64,000 nucleotides of DNA, from positions 2,108,001 to 2,172,000 of the forward strand of contig CAWGMO010000002.1 of the NCBI GenBank assembly GCA_963823735.1, read 5' to 3'. Each line of letters starts with the position of its first letter. Position 1 is the first letter of the stretch. The position numbers and the translations under genes are program-made. The notes under the pieces were generated by a model that saw only the letters and a program-made list of their open reading frames with translations, did not search any database and had not been told where the DNA came from. Source of the stretch: Actinoallomurus sp963823735 (GTDB taxonomy: Bacteria; Actinomycetota; Actinomycetes; Streptosporangiales; Streptosporangiaceae). Shown here one piece after another: positions 1-8,644 of the stretch.

Positions 1-974
1 TCAAGTTCACCGTCGGGGAAGACGTAGCGGTTGATGAAGCCGTCCTTCTTCATCGCCGCCTGCGTGTCGTCCGGCCGGGTGATGCAGTGGTTGAGCAGCC
101 GCCCGCCCGGGCGGAGCTTGCCGTACAGGAACGAGAAGTACGACGGGAGGTTCCCCTTGCCGATGTGCTCGGTCAGGCCGATCGAGCTGACGGCGTCGAA
201 GTCGTCCTCGGTGACGTCGCGGTAGTCGAGGTGGCGTACCTCGGCCAGCTCTGACAGCCCGGCCTCGGCGATCGCCTTCTGCGCCCATTCGGCCTGCTGC
301 TTGGAGAGCGTGACGCCGAGCCCGCGTACGCCGTACTCACGCGCGGCGTGCATGACCATGCCGCCCCAGCCGCAGCCGACGTCGAGCAGCCGCATGCCCT
401 CGCGGAGCCCGAGCTTGCGCGCGACCAGGTCGAACTTGTTGTACTGCGCCTCTTCGAGGGTCGCCTCGTCGAACGGGTAGCACGCGCAGGTGTAGGCCAT
501 CGACGGGCCGAGGACCCACTCGTAGAAGGTGTTCGAGACGTCGTAGTGATGTGAGATCACGCGGGCGTCGCGCTTCTTGGAGTGGCGCAGGCCGGACAGG
601 AGCCCGAGCCGGTTGATCGGCACTTCCTGCGGCGGCGGCTCCATCCGGTGCAGCGCGGCGGCGCGCAGCAGCGGGTCACGTGCGATGTTGCGCAGCAGCA
701 AACCCTTGTCGTTCCACGACATGTCGCCCAACGCCGACTGCATGCGGTGCAGCGCGGTGTACATGTCGCCATTGATGTCGAGATATCCGGATACGTACGC
801 TCGCGCGAGCCCGATCGGCCCCGGCGCCTGGGCCAGGTACGAGATCGCGTAGGGCGACTTCACGTCCACGGTCACATCCGCGTTCGCCGGCCCTGCCCTG
901 CTGTCGTCGTAGGCCAGGAAACGAACGTTCGCGTCGCGGCCAACCACGCGCTCGAATACTTCCGCAAGCTTCAT
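1..974 (-). CDS. tmsB: SAM-dependent fatty-acid methyltransferase, CFA-synthase family (3' end outside window)
   Basis: The visible 324 residues begin MKLAEVFERV and contain the class I SAM-binding motif LLDVGCGWGG near residues 195-205, followed by GVTLSKQQ and, later, SSIGLTEHIG, all typical of cyclopropane-fatty-acyl-phospholipid synthases. The frame is still open at base 1, so the C-terminus is missing. Its ATG lies two bases after the stop of the FAD oxidoreductase gene, so the two are translationally coupled. From memory, this pairing matches the actinomycete tmsAB/bfa genes, in which the methyltransferase adds a methylene group at C10 of oleoyl phospholipid and the flavoprotein reduces it to 10-methylstearate. 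The family call is firm. The specific product rests on the pairing. A plain cyclopropane synthase is the alternative. Confidence 0.85.
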   Translation of the reverse strand, partial: MKLAEVFERVVGRDANVRFLAYDDSRAGPANADVTVDVKSPYAISYLAQAPGPIGLARAYVSGYLDINGDMYTALHRMQSALGDMSWNDKGLLLRNIARDPLLRAAALHRMEPPPQEVPINRLGLLSGLRHSKKRDARVISHHYDVSNTFYEWVLGPSMAYTCACYPFDEATLEEAQYNKFDLVARKLGLREGMRLLDVGCGWGGMVMHAAREYGVRGLGVTLSKQQAEWAQKAIAEAGLSELAEVRHLDYRDVTEDDFDAVSSIGLTEHIGKGNLPSYFSFLYGKLRPGGRLLNHCITRPDDTQAAMKKDGFINRYVFPDGEL

Positions 975-976
975 GA

Positions 977-2341
977 TCACCTGCCTCGTACCGTCTTGTC
1001 GTAAAGATCCAGCAACCGTGCGCCCGGATCGTATTCCTGCTTCAGGCGGCGATACGTCTCACCGTCGTAGTGTCGCCAGAAGTCCTCGCGCGTGTAGAAC
1101 GCGGTCGAGTACAACGACTTGTGCCCATCGAGCTTGGCGACCTCACGCTCGATCAGCCGGTTGTGGTGTTCGGGCAGACGGCCCGGAGGGATCGGAACGG
1201 TCCCCCAGAACCCCACGTTGACATAGGTGCGTCCTGGTTCCAATGGGTACAGCGGCCACTTCTCCTGTGCCCGCAGCGGGCACAGCCACACCGGGCTCAT
1301 GCCGACCTCACGCTCGAAGAACTCCAGGAACTCCGGCAGCCGCTCGACCGGGATCTCGACATCCTGGATGACGTCCTCGCGCGGCGGGCGCCCGCGCCAG
1401 CGCTCCAGCCGGGCCGAGAAACCCGCCTTCTTGTCGAGCGCGACGAGGTGACGGTAGACGTCGGAACGCTTCTTCGCGGCGGGCCACACGCGGCGTACCA
1501 GCGGGTTCTGCACCCCGAACGCGCGCGAGCACCAGAACCAGTCGGTGTCCCAGCGCCACAGGTAGGCGTGCGTGGTGAGGACGTCGGTCGGCGGGCCGTC
1601 CGGCGTGAACCACCGCGGCGTCACGGACCGCTCCTGCAGCGAACGGTAGTAGATGCGCTGGCCGGTGTAGTCGGACACATGCGACGCGGTGTCGGCGAAC
1701 GTGCCGAGCGTCAGATACACCTCATTCGGCCCGAAGACGGTGCCGTCGATGAAGTCGGCGTCCTCCCCGAGCTTCTCGATCGCCTCGGCGCACTCCGCGG
1801 CGGAGCCGAAACGTACGTGCCGCAACTCGACGAACGGCTTCACCGGCTGCAACGCGATCTTGAGCCTGAGCGCGTAGCCGAGCGTGCCGTACGAGTTGGG
1901 GAAGCCGTAGAAGAGTCCCCGGTGCTCGTTGTCCTTCGTCGCGAGCACCACCTCACCCGAACCGGTGAGAATCTCCATCTCCAGCACGGACTCGTGCGGA
2001 AGACCATGATGGAAACTCGACGACTCGATACCGAGCCCCGTGACCGCGCCGCCCAGCGTGATCGTCTTGAGCTGCGGGACCACCATCGGCATCAGGCCGT
2101 GCGCCAGCGTCGCGTCGACCAGGTCCTCGTACGTCGTCATACCCTGGACGTCGGCGGTGCGCTTGGCCGCGTCGACGCTCAGCACCTTGTCGAAGCCGGT
2201 GACGTCGAGCCCGGGAACGTTCGTCTCCTCACGGAAACGGAAGAGGTTCGAGGTACGCTTCGCGAGCCGGACCGGCGCTCCCTCGGGGATGGCCTTGTAG
2301 GACTCCAGAAGTTTTTCGGTTGCAGTGCTGTGCCCTGTCAC
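977..2341 (-). CDS. tmsA: FAD-linked oxidoreductase, probable 10-methylene fatty acid reductase
   Basis: A 454-residue protein of the FAD_binding_4 (PCMH) type. The flavin-binding stretch is visible around residues 60-125 (DVQGMTTYEDLV, TLGGAVTGLGIESSS), and there is a long C-terminal substrate domain without a signal peptide. The start is GTG, with AGGGATGAG about 12 bases upstream. It is the first gene of a two-gene operon with the CFA-type methyltransferase, separated from it by two bases. Homologues paired this way reduce the 10-methylene intermediate to a 10-methyl branched fatty acid, a membrane lipid typical of mycobacteria and Thermomonosporaceae. The family is clear from the sequence. 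The reaction is inferred from the pairing. It could otherwise be a decaprenylphosphoryl-ribose-oxidase-like enzyme. Confidence 0.82.
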   Translation of the reverse strand: MTGHSTATEKLLESYKAIPEGAPVRLAKRTSNLFRFREETNVPGLDVTGFDKVLSVDAAKRTADVQGMTTYEDLVDATLAHGLMPMVVPQLKTITLGGAVTGLGIESSSFHHGLPHESVLEMEILTGSGEVVLATKDNEHRGLFYGFPNSYGTLGYALRLKIALQPVKPFVELRHVRFGSAAECAEAIEKLGEDADFIDGTVFGPNEVYLTLGTFADTASHVSDYTGQRIYYRSLQERSVTPRWFTPDGPPTDVLTTHAYLWRWDTDWFWCSRAFGVQNPLVRRVWPAAKKRSDVYRHLVALDKKAGFSARLERWRGRPPREDVIQDVEIPVERLPEFLEFFEREVGMSPVWLCPLRAQEKWPLYPLEPGRTYVNVGFWGTVPIPPGRLPEHHNRLIEREVAKLDGHKSLYSTAFYTREDFWRHYDGETYRRLKQEYDPGARLLDLYDKTVRGR

Positions 2342-2419
2342 CGCACGATCGTCTCATCCCTGTCACCAGGGCAGGAGACCGGCCGCGTGTAGGGTCGAGA
2401 TTCTGGGGGTGTGTTCCGA

Positions 2420-3007
2420 ATGGCCCAGTTGTACGACGCCATCACCGACCGGTTGCGCGAGTTCATCGAAGCGCAACCCATGTTCTTCGTCGCGACGGCG
2501 CCCTCCTCGGACGGACACGTCAACGTGTCACCGAAGGGCTACCGCGACACGTTCGCCGTCGTGGATCCCACGACGGTCGCCTACCTCGACCTGTACGGCA
2601 GCGGCGCGGAGACCATCGCACACCTGCGCGACAACGGCCGCATCACCGTGATGTTCTGCTCGTTCGACCGCCAGCCGAAAATCCTGCGCCTGTACGGCAC
2701 AGGCCGCGTCGTACGCCCAGACTCGCCGTCATGGCCGTCCTTGTTCGCCCACTTCGGCTCGGCCCACGCCGGCACGAGAGCGATCATCGTGGTCGACGTG
2801 ACACGCGTGGGAGATTCGTGCGGCTACTCGATCCCGTTCATGTCACCGGCCGGCGAACGAAGCCTGCTCGACGACCAGCACGGCCGCCGCACACCGGAGG
2901 AATGGATCCCCCGCGTGAGCCGCAACACGGAAAGCATCGACGGCCTACCCGCCCTGGCCGCCGACCACCCACCGCCGCCGCCCCGCGAGCGGACAGGCGG
3001 AGGGTAA
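2420..3007 (+). CDS. Pyridoxamine 5'-phosphate oxidase family flavoprotein
   Basis: 195 residues with a split-barrel flavin-binding fold: FFVATAPSSDGHVNVSPKG near residues 21-39, VAYLDLYGSGAETIAHLRDNGRI, then MFCSFDRQPKILRLYGTGRV. These are characteristic of the actinobacterial PNPOx-like group that binds FMN or F420. The C-terminal 35 residues are Pro/Arg-rich and probably disordered. The ATG at 2420 was preferred to the in-frame GTG at 2411 because the GGGGGT Shine-Dalgarno sequence (2405-2410) is well spaced only for the ATG. It is transcribed divergently from the fatty-acid methylation pair, with about 80 bp between the starts. The cofactor and substrate cannot be read from the sequence. 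A true PdxH role is unlikely given the family. Confidence 0.75.
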   Translation: MAQLYDAITDRLREFIEAQPMFFVATAPSSDGHVNVSPKGYRDTFAVVDPTTVAYLDLYGSGAETIAHLRDNGRITVMFCSFDRQPKILRLYGTGRVVRPDSPSWPSLFAHFGSAHAGTRAIIVVDVTRVGDSCGYSIPFMSPAGERSLLDDQHGRRTPEEWIPRVSRNTESIDGLPALAADHPPPPPRERTGGG

Positions 3008-3138
3008 AGCCTCACACCACCGACCACGCCCCGCCGCGCTTATTGATGAGGCCGAGAGCGACCCGCACTCTGCATCGACCACCATCTACCGCACTAGCCG
3101 ACAGAGCGACCCGCCATTGGCCGCCTCCGCCCGTTGCG

Positions 3139-3681
3139 TCAGCGGACGAGGCGGAGGGTGAAGGGGTAGCGGAACGGTGTGCCGGTCAGCGCGAGGAGTG
3201 CGGCGACGGCGGCGACGATCCAAGCGACGGTGTACGCGAGGCCGCCGATGCCCAGCGTCACGATCGTGACGATGAGCAGCGTGAGCTGAAAGTTCAGCGC
3301 CGTCACGATGTGCTGACGCACGTACGGCGACCGCCTGGCGCTGGTGCACAACATCACGAGCGGACCGACGAACAGCGTCACGATGCCGAGCACATGCGCG
3401 AGCGAGGCGAGGACACGCTGGTTGGCGGTGGGATCGTCGGTGTTCTGCGTTCGCGGTGTCTTCGGCGAGTGCGCGTGCGGGATCGGCGCGAGGTCGGCCG
3501 TTACGGCGGCGAGGTCGGCGCGGGTGAGCGCGGTCATCGCGAGATGGAGCCGCAGATCGAGTTCAGCCTTGTCGAGCCGGCCCTCGGCGTACGCCTGCTG
3601 AAGCCGCTCGACGGCCGGCTCACGTTCGGCGTGGGAAACACGTAGAGCACCGGGTACTACAGGATCGTTCATGCCTTTCAT
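3139..3681 (-). CDS. DUF1707 + DUF4870 membrane protein
   Basis: 180 residues. The N-terminal part (about 8-60) is a DUF1707 domain: GALRVSHAEREPAVERLQQAYAEGRL, then a helix with LDLRL and TRADLAAVTADL. The C-terminal half (about 90-178) is DUF4870-like, with three hydrophobic segments (HVLGIVTLFVGPLVML, LTLLIVTIVTLGIGGLAYT, VAWIVAAVAALLALTG). The topology suggests a small inner-membrane protein with a cytoplasmic N-terminal domain. The start MKGMNDPVV was chosen because a GGGACGAG sequence precedes it. The open frame extends 51 codons further upstream, but that part runs into the repeat tract and lacks coding character. The function of these domain families is unknown. Confidence 0.72.
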   Translation of the reverse strand: MKGMNDPVVPGALRVSHAEREPAVERLQQAYAEGRLDKAELDLRLHLAMTALTRADLAAVTADLAPIPHAHSPKTPRTQNTDDPTANQRVLASLAHVLGIVTLFVGPLVMLCTSARRSPYVRQHIVTALNFQLTLLIVTIVTLGIGGLAYTVAWIVAAVAALLALTGTPFRYPFTLRLVR

Positions 3682-3744
3682 GCTCGTCCCGCCACGACCC
3701 GCCCGGCCATCGGGGACAACCCTGAGCCACCCCTGGTTCTCTCT

Positions 3745-4150
3745 CAGGTCCACCTGGGTGCCAGGTCGAAGGCTCAGCTCCGGCAACGGTCGAAGCTCAG
3801 GTCCGCCGTGTGAGACGCGACTACTCAGCTCCACCGGGTGGAAGAAGACTCAACTCCGCCACAGCGGGAGGCAGAGGACCCAGCTCCTCCGAGAGGGAGG
3901 GCCGATGGTTCGGGTGCGCCGAGGTCGCGGGGCGAAGGCTCAGGCCCGCCAGCCTGGAAGGCCGAAGGCTCAGCTCCGCTGGGGTGGGAGTCAAAGGCTC
4001 AGCACACCGGCGTCGGCGGTCGACGTCTCAGCTCCACCGATGCCGGCGACCGAAACCTCACCACACCGAGGCGGGAGGCCGAAGCCTCTGCACGCCGTCG
4101 CGGGAGGCCGGCGTCTCGACTCCGCCGAGGCGGGAGGCCGAAGGGTGGGA
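3745..4150. repeat. Degenerate ~30-bp tandem repeat (minisatellite-like), about 14 units
   Basis: The stretch between the DUF1707 gene and the deacetylase gene is built from imperfect units of 27-31 bp with the core GAAGGCTCAGCTCCGCC followed by GAGGCGGGAGGCC. The best-preserved junctions, GGGAGGCC starting at 4073, 4102 and 4132, give periods of 29 and 30 bp. Several frames stay open through it and give ten-residue peptide repeats (AGGRRL...), which follows from a 30-bp period, but codon use is unlike the neighbouring genes and no start has a ribosome site. I read the 3682-4350 interval as non-coding. Confidence 0.7.
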
Positions 4151-4350
4151 GGGAGAAGGTGGGTTGAAGGTGGGAGGCCGAGGGTGGGAGGTGCTCCGCC
4201 GATGAATGAGGTGAGCTCGGTGATCCGGGCGCCGTGTGGCGTCGGCGCGGTGATCGTCCATGTGAGGTACGCGCCGGCGTCGTCTTCTCAGAGGTAGAAG
4301 GCGCGCTGCTAGGGGCGTGGCCGGAATCGGATCGGAAGCCGCCGACTCTC

Positions 4351-5160
4351 TTACTTGCGGCTGAAGTAGGCGGTGCCCGGTTTGAGGGGGTGGGGGGCGA
4401 ACAGTTCGGGGACGGTCACGAACGTGAAGCCGCGTTTGGACAGGCCATTGAGGATCTTCGGCACGGCTTTGACCGTTGTGGGGTGAATGTCGTGCATGAG
4501 GATGATGTCGTTCCGGTGGGCCCAGGAAACGGCCCGGTGGGCCACGATCTTCGAATTCCGGTCGAGCCAGTCATTGGTGTCGACGCTCCACAGGATCTGC
4601 GCCATCCCGAACCCCCGCGCGACCTTGCCGACGCGCTTGTTCGTGGCGCCGTACGGCGGTCGCATCAGGTGCGTCGTCCCGCCGGTCGCGCGCTGGATCT
4701 CCTTGAGCGTCCGCGCGAGCTGCGACTTGATCGCCTTGTCGGAGAGGGTGTTGAGCTGGGGATGGGTCCACGTGTGATCGCCGATCGCGTCCCCTGCGGC
4801 GAGCTCGCGTCGTACGACGGCCTCGCGGCCTCGGATGTTCCCGCCGATGAGGAAGAAAGTGACCCGCGCGTGGTGCACGGCGAGCATGCTCAGCAGCTTG
4901 TCCGTGTACGGGCCGGGGCCGTCGTCAAAGGTCAGCGCGATGCATTTCTTGACACGGCAGTCGACGGTCTGGGCGGCAGGAGTTGATTTGACCGGCTTGG
5001 GCGCGGGACGCGTGGGGTGCGCCGGAGGAGCCGCCGCGAGGGGTGTCCCCTCCCGGGAGGCCGCGGCCGTTCCGAGCCCGCTGAGCCAGCCCACGAAGAG
5101 CGCGACGGCCGCTGCGGCGGTAAGCCTCCGGGGAGCGCCTGCCGGAATGACCAACCGCAT
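4351..5160 (-). CDS. Secreted polysaccharide deacetylase (NodB-type, CE4)
   Basis: 269 residues. An N-terminal signal peptide or anchor (residues 1-34, RRLTAAAAVALFVGWLSGLG) is followed by a Pro/Ala-rich linker to about residue 65 and a NodB domain. All five CE4 motifs are visible: TFDDGP (metal-binding DD), HTWTHP (His ligands), RPPYG, DTNDW and LMHD. The enzyme should remove N-acetyl (or O-acetyl) groups from a cell-wall or extracellular glycan outside the membrane. The ATG is preceded by GGGGGACT at good spacing. The gene stands alone, with repeat tracts nearby on the left. Whether the substrate is peptidoglycan, chitin or xylan cannot be decided from sequence. Confidence 0.88.
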   Translation of the reverse strand: MRLVIPAGAPRRLTAAAAVALFVGWLSGLGTAAASREGTPLAAAPPAHPTRPAPKPVKSTPAAQTVDCRVKKCIALTFDDGPGPYTDKLLSMLAVHHARVTFFLIGGNIRGREAVVRRELAAGDAIGDHTWTHPQLNTLSDKAIKSQLARTLKEIQRATGGTTHLMRPPYGATNKRVGKVARGFGMAQILWSVDTNDWLDRNSKIVAHRAVSWAHRNDIILMHDIHPTTVKAVPKILNGLSKRGFTFVTVPELFAPHPLKPGTAYFSRK

Positions 5161-5339
5161 TAAGAGTCCCCCATTGACGGCTTTGTTCGGACACAGTCAC
5201 CTTAGTCGGCTATGTGGTTGTTGAGGGCTGGTCTGGGAACGGAGAGGTCCCGACCTGGAACCAGGGAGGTCGGACCGACGTTGAAGACGTATTCGCGGGT
5301 GTCCACGCGGAGCGTCCAGGATGATCTGGGAGGGTCTCG

Positions 5340-5690
5340 ATGAGGTGGGGCGATCGCTTCGGGATTCGCCGCCGACGCGGTGACAAGGTGACGACGCTGG
5401 ACCGCGAGGCGACTAGCGCCGACATAAAGTCGCTGAGAGAGTTCGCCCGAAGCCGAACGGGAGTCGAGTTCTACGTCGAACCGGAGACCTTCGCCACGGA
5501 CACGACCGCCGTAGCCATCGCCACCGACGGAGAATGGACCCGCCGCCGAGTCGGCTCCCCGCGCGTCATCCACAAACTGGCCCGCGACCTGCGCCTACCG
5601 GTGTACGACGTCCAGATCACCGGCTACCCGCAACGAATGCGCGACTTCAACGAACGCCGCAAAGAGCAGAACGGCCCCGGCTCGCTGTAG
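5340..5690 (+). CDS. Conserved actinobacterial small protein of unknown function
   Basis: 116 residues with no signal peptide or membrane segment. A basic N-terminus (MRWGDRFGIRRRRGDK) precedes a compact alpha/beta region containing VEFYVEPETFATDTTAVAIATDGEWTRRRV and ending LPVYDVQITGYPQRMRDFNERR. I recognise this pattern (DGEWTRRRV, GYPQRMRDY) from widespread single-copy actinobacterial proteins, often mislabelled oxidoreductase. No catalytic motif is evident. The ATG has GGGAGG six bases upstream. It is flanked by the deacetylase gene (divergent) and by a long gene-free repeat region downstream. Confidence 0.7.
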   Translation: MRWGDRFGIRRRRGDKVTTLDREATSADIKSLREFARSRTGVEFYVEPETFATDTTAVAIATDGEWTRRRVGSPRVIHKLARDLRLPVYDVQITGYPQRMRDFNERRKEQNGPGSL

Positions 5691-5696
5691 GGCAGT

Positions 5697-6093
5697 ACCA
5701 GGACCATTGCGGGCAGCCCGAACAGGACATGCGTCAGCAACCCGAACGCGACACATGCCGGCAGCCTGAACAGCACGCCGTGACGGCAACTCGAAACAGA
5801 TCACGTGACGCAGCCCAAACGCATCCCGTCCCGTAGCCCAGCACGACCACGTGACCACCTGACCACGGCACGCAACGCACGGCACGCGACACTCGCCGCT
5901 CGGCACATCGCACGCGAAACGCGGCACCCGCCGCTCGCTACACGGCACCCGCCGCTCGGCAAATGGCGCGCGGCACGCAGCACTCGGCACCGGACACGCG
6001 GCACTCGGCGCGTAGCACTTGGCGTTAGCGCGCGACACTCAGCGCCCCGTGCTAGACGATCAGCACAGCACACAGCACACAGCCTGGGCATCC
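5697..6093. other. Gene-free CGGCAC-rich degenerate repeat tract
   Basis: From just after the preceding stop codon the sequence is built of variants of two words. One is a roughly 25-29 bp unit around GCAGCCCGAACAGGACATGCG (5701-5850, re-appearing at about 6180-6250). The other is short CGGCAC(T/G)CG words (about 5870-6040). Open frames on both strands here are Arg/His/Thr/Cys-rich and lack ribosome sites. No gene is supported between 5691 and 6505. Confidence 0.6.
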
Positions 6094-6149
6094 GCGGCAC
6101 GCGGCACGCGGCACGCGGCACGCGGCACGCGGCACGCGGCACGCGGCAC
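6094..6149. repeat. Perfect 7-bp microsatellite, (GCGGCAC)x8
   Basis: Eight consecutive exact copies of GCGGCAC run from 6094 to 6149, inside a longer region of degenerate variants of the same word. The 7-bp period would shift the frame, so a coding role is unlikely. Exact copy identity suggests recent slippage expansion and probable length variation between strains. Confidence 0.95.
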
Positions 6150-6355
6150 GACGATAGGCCGAACGCAACGTGTACAGCAGTGCAGACGTGCAACGCGGGA
6201 GCGTCCCGAACGCGACATGTGACAACAGTGCAAACGCGTGCCACGAGAGAGCGGCTCGCACCGACTCCTGACGTCAGCCTCACGACATGGACAGCAATGC
6301 CTCCGCGACAGGCGCTCCGAGTCGACTCGCGACGTCAGCCAACCCGCTTCGTCTT

Positions 6356-6466
6356 CCCTGGCGGCTTTCAGCTGGTGACTGCGTCCAGGACTCCCTGGCG
6401 GCCGTCAGCTGGTGACTGCGTCCAGAACTCTCCGGCGACAGTCAGCTGGTGACTGCGTTTCGGACT
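6356..6466. repeat. Three tandem copies of a 37-bp repeat
   Basis: The word CAGCTGGTGACTGCGT occurs at 6369, 6406 and 6443, exactly 37 bp apart. The flanking bases (TGGCGGC upstream, CCAGGACTCC downstream) are also conserved with a few changes. The array ends 40 bp from the stop codon of the DUF4192 gene, which is transcribed towards it. No open frame is convincing here. Confidence 0.9.
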
Positions 6467-6505
6467 CCCAGGTCGCTCACCTCCTCTCCTTGTGCGTCCG
6501 ACGGT

Positions 6506-7489
6506 TCAGGTGGCTTCGTCCAGCTGGTCGGGGGTGAGGTTTTCTGGGATGGACCATGGGGGGAGGCCGCTGATGAAGAGTTCGTGGAGTAGGCGGGCCA
6601 TCGTGTAGTACGGGTCGGTGGTCAGGGCTCGGTCCAGGGCGATGTTGGCCAGGGCGCCCTCTCCTGCTCGCCAGGCGGCGAAGGCGAGGAGGCAGGCTGG
6701 GGCGGCGGCGTAGGTGGGGGGTACTCGGCGGAGGAGGTTCTGCCAGAGGTTCATGTAGGCGGGGAGGGACTCCTCGTCCATTCGGACCCATGCCTCGTCG
6801 CGTACGCGCAGGCTGGTCAGGAGGACGCCCAGCCAGGCCGCCTCTTCGTCGGTCGGCGGGGGGAGGCCGGCTCGGGCTCGGTCCATCGCTCTCAGGACCA
6901 GTGGGACGCCTTCGTCGATCATGCGGCTGGGGACGGACTTGACGGCCATCCTGGCCCAGCCGGCGAGTCTCTCTTCGGCTCGTTCGGTGGCCTGGCGCAT
7001 GCCGTCGGTGTGTGTGGGCTCGACCATGCGTTCCAGGTCTCGGCGGTCGGGCAGGGCTACCATTCCGCCGGCGGTCGCCTCGGCGGCGATCGGGCTGGCG
7101 GCGGCGTCGACCCATGTGCCCTCCGGTGGGCAGCAGGACGGGTCGGCGCACAGGTATGACCAGAATCGGCCCGCCTCGACGCGTAGTGCCTCGCGGAGCC
7201 GTACGCCATGGCGGGTCAGGTGGTCACGGACCCGCTCGACGGCCTGGGTCACTCGGTCGCCCGGGCCGTAGCCGGCCAGGATCACGTCGGTGGACCCGCG
7301 GCGGGCGACCAGGGCGGCGACGTGCTCGAATAACGCGTCCTTCGCGGTGAGGTCGAGACGGATCGCGTACGTGCCGGTCTCGCCGCCGCACCCCAGGACG
7401 ACGACGCTCTCGGACGGGTGGAAGCCGACGAGGTACGGAATCGCGACGACGACATCGGCGGGTGAGCGCAACCTCAATGACGTTCTCAT
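6506..7489 (-). CDS. DUF4192 domain protein
   Basis: 327 residues. The N-terminus, LRLRSPADVVVAIPYLVGFHPSESVVVL (read in two parts), is the hallmark of DUF4192, an actinobacterial family of unknown function. No signal peptide or transmembrane helix is seen. The C-terminal part includes the characteristic YLLAFAAW-like segment (ACLLAFAAWRAGEGALANIALDRAL) and reads like helical repeats. The start MRTSLRLR was chosen because GGAGGG precedes it and the family begins there. An in-frame extension of 37 codons upstream is rich in Gly/Trp and not credible. It is transcribed alone, divergent from the aminotransferase pseudogene. Confidence 0.78.
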   Translation of the reverse strand: MRTSLRLRSPADVVVAIPYLVGFHPSESVVVLGCGGETGTYAIRLDLTAKDALFEHVAALVARRGSTDVILAGYGPGDRVTQAVERVRDHLTRHGVRLREALRVEAGRFWSYLCADPSCCPPEGTWVDAAASPIAAEATAGGMVALPDRRDLERMVEPTHTDGMRQATERAEERLAGWARMAVKSVPSRMIDEGVPLVLRAMDRARAGLPPPTDEEAAWLGVLLTSLRVRDEAWVRMDEESLPAYMNLWQNLLRRVPPTYAAAPACLLAFAAWRAGEGALANIALDRALTTDPYYTMARLLHELFISGLPPWSIPENLTPDQLDEAT

Positions 7490-7581
7490 GCCCCCAACCC
7501 TCCAACCCACCCACTCCCCCCTCCACCCCCCTCCCCCCTCATGTGGATAACTCCCGCACCGACTGTGGGCATACATAGGAG

Positions 7582-8595
7582 GTGGAACTACGCGAAGCAC
7601 TTCATCTCTGGCAGCCCGCTCCGGGATGGCTCAACACCGCGACGTACGGCCTGCCGCCGTCGACGCTCTGGAGGCGATGGAACGCGCGCTCGGCGAGTGG
7701 CGGCGAGGTACGGGCTCGTCGGGGACTGGGACAGATCCACCGACCGGTCGCGTGCGGCGTTCGCGCGGCTCGTCGGCGCGGGGCCGACGACATCGCGATC
7801 GGGGCGGCGGTCTCGCAGTTGCTGGCGCCCGTCGCCGCGGCGCTGCCGCCTGGCGCACATGTGGTCGTACCGGACATCGAGTTCACGTCGAACCTGTTCC
7901 CCTGGCTCGTACGCGACCTCAAGGTACGACCGTGCCGCCCGGGCAGCTCGCGAACGCGATCGAGCGGAACACGGCGGCGGTGGCGTTCAGCGTCGTGCAG
8001 TCGTCGACCGGTGAGATCGCGCGCCTCGACGACATCATCGAGGCGGCTCGTGCGAACGACGCGCTGGTCATCGGGGACGCCACGCAGGCGGTCGGCTGGC
8101 TGCCGGTCGACGCGACACGCTTCGACGTGCTCGCCTGCTCCGCGTACAAGTGGCTGATGGCGCCGAAGGGCACGTCGTTCGCGTACCTGAGCCCCGCCGT
8201 ACGCGACCGGATCCCGCCCTGTCGCGCGGCTGGTACGCGGGAGAGGACAGTCTACTACGGGCTGCCGCTGCGGCTGCGGACATCGGCGCGGCGGTTCGAC
8301 CTTTCGCCGGCTGGATGTCGTACATCGGCGCGGCGCCGACGTTGGAATTGCTGAACGACATCGGCGTCGAGGCGGTTCACCGTCACGACGTGGCGCTGGC
8401 CGACCGGTTCCGCGCGGGCATGGGCCTGCCGCCGGGCGACAGCGCGATCGTCAGCGTTGAGAGCCGGGCGCGGCGGAGAAACTGGCGGCGGCGGGCATCC
8501 GGGCCGCTGTACGCGACGGGCGGCTGCGGGCGTCGTTCCACCTGTACACGACGGAAGCCGATGTGGACATGGCGCTCGACGCCCTGACCGGATGA
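7582..8595 (+). pseudogene. Class V aminotransferase (PLP, NifS/kynureninase-like), multiply frameshifted
   Basis: Reading the three forward frames in turn reconstructs a full-length aminotransferase. It begins GTG MELREALHLWQPAPGWLNTA (7582), then DALEAMERALGEWRRG in frame 3, DWDRSTDRSRAAFARLVGAG in frame 2, GADDIAIGAAVSQLLAPVAA in frame 1, and IERNTAAVAFSVVQSSTGEI with the PLP-lysine motif SAYKWLMAPKG in frame 3. It then goes to SRGWYAGEDSLL in frame 2, YYGLPLRLRTSARRFD in frame 3, GWMSYIGAAPTLELL in frame 2, and finally KLAAAGIRAAVRDGRL to the TGA at 8593-8595 in frame 1. At least seven small indels are needed and no large part is missing. Neighbouring genes are intact, so gene decay is more likely than poor sequence. 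Confidence 0.85.
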
Positions 8596-8644
8596 TGTGA
8601 CCTGGCGGGCTTCGCGGGGCTCGGCGGGATGGGCGGCGTGGCCG

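Noticed and set aside
3810..4205. Possible repetitive protein of 131 residues in the minisatellite
   Set aside because: The ten-residue periodicity follows from the 30-bp DNA repeat. There is no ribosome site and other frames are equally open.
3745..6466. CRISPR array
   Set aside because: Units are contiguous or degenerate with no unique spacers, and no cas genes are present.
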